Of a stretch of DNA of 64,000 bases, positions 63,275 through 64,000 are shown in pieces. Numbering within the stretch: position 1 is the first letter of the stretch; every line of letters starts with the position of its first letter. The translations under genes were made by a program, and so were the position numbers. The notes below the pieces were generated by a model that saw only the letters and a program-made list of their open reading frames with translations, ran no database searches and was not told the origin of the DNA. Source of the DNA: an uncultured Pelagibacteraceae bacterium (GTDB lineage: Bacteria > Pseudomonadota > Alphaproteobacteria > Pelagibacterales > Pelagibacteraceae); the NCBI GenBank assembly GCA_902599495.1, contig CACKFY010000005.1, positions 1-64,000 of the forward strand, given 5' to 3'.

Positions 63275-64000
63275 TTTTTTATGCCAAGACGATCTTGAAT
63301 TTCTTTTGATGAGGTAGTGAATTGAAATTTATATTTTTCGTTAGGCCTAGCTCTTTTAAAACATTCAACTGAAGCTAAAGCAGCCTCATGAAAGCCGGAT
63401 AGAATAAGTTTTAACTTTCCTGGATAACTACAAATATCTCCGATTGCAAATATGCCCTGTTTATTTGTTTCGAAGTTTTGAGTATTAACCTCAATAGTCT
63501 TTTTACTCATACTTAAACCCCATTCAGCGATCGGACCTAATTGCATAATCAGTCCAAAGAAACCTAAAATAACATCAGTTTCAATATTTTCTGTCTTTTC
63601 GTCATAATTTTCTATTTCTACAAATTTTAATTTTTCACCTTCATTTACTGATTTTATTTGAAAAGGTGTTTTAATTGATATCTTTCCTTTTTTTTTTAAT
63701 TTTTCTAATTCTTTTAAAGTATGTGGGGTACCTCTAAATTCTTCTCTTCTATGTATTAATGTTACTTTTGAGTAATTTGAAAATTCTAATGCCCAGTCTA
63801 AAGCTGAGTCACCTCCTCCAAATATTGAAATTTTTTTATTTTTAAATAAATTTTTATCTGTGACGGAATAAAAAACAGATTTATCCTCAAATTTAGTTAA
63901 ACTTTTTAAAGGTAGTTTTCTCGGCTCAAAAGACCCTACTCCACCTGCAATAATAATATTTGGAGTGTGAAAAATTTTATTTTTATTTGTTTTGACCACC
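63271..64000 (-). CDS. TrxB-like ferredoxin/flavodoxin-NADP+ reductase (5' part missing at the window edge)
   Basis: NIIIAGGVGSFEPRKLPL, ISIFGGGDSALDWALEFS, TLIHRREEFRGTPHT, GIFAIGDICSYPGKLKLILSGFHEAALASVECF; truncated by the window edge. Confidence 0.88.
   Translation of the reverse strand, partial: VVKTNKNKIFHTPNIIIAGGVGSFEPRKLPLKSLTKFEDKSVFYSVTDKNLFKNKKISIFGGGDSALDWALEFSNYSKVTLIHRREEFRGTPHTLKELEKLKKKGKISIKTPFQIKSVNEGEKLKFVEIENYDEKTENIETDVILGFFGLIMQLGPIAEWGLSMSKKTIEVNTQNFETNKQGIFAIGDICSYPGKLKLILSGFHEAALASVECFKRARPNEKYKFQFTTSSKEIQDRLGIKK

Noticed and set aside
1-64000. CRISPR arrays, transposases, integrases, phage or toxin-antitoxin/defence genes
   Set aside because: Every substantial ORF fits a housekeeping or envelope family; no regularly spaced repeats or mobile-element signatures were found.

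Overview
This window is a contiguous, very compact AT-rich chromosomal segment from an alphaproteobacterium. Protein families, gene order and streamlining look like SAR11/Pelagibacterales (taxonomy inferred from sequence character only, no search run). About 64 genes cover roughly 97-98% of the window; my boundaries leave about 1.5 kb non-coding, with a largest gap of about 170 bp. Content is almost all core housekeeping: sufB/sufC/Rrf2, tyrS, prfB, a class A PBP, RNase E/G, thiSG, aroQ-accBC, aspS, hda, purMN, ndk, pepA, lptFG-lptD-surA-pdxA-ksgA, gmk, acpP-fabG-fabD, rpsF-rpsR-rplI-dnaB, cvpA-purF, bamB, panB, guaA, guaB, rlmE, pssA-psd, icd, alaS, an ALDH/DUF779 pair, recA, tolC, dksA. I found no rRNA, tRNA, CRISPR array, mobile element or defence island, and no convincing novel multi-gene system. 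Items worth a second look: (i) a programmed +1 frameshift in prfB missed by the ORF track; (ii) ten convergent gene junctions, eight sharing exactly 4 or 8 nt through reciprocal stop codons and none with room for a terminator; (iii) streamlined enzymes: IMPDH without the CBS module, RNase E/G without the Zn-link cysteines, a free-standing class II RNR TSCPD-type domain; (iv) non-coding structures around ALDH/DUF779/recA, acpP and the GFA-family gene.
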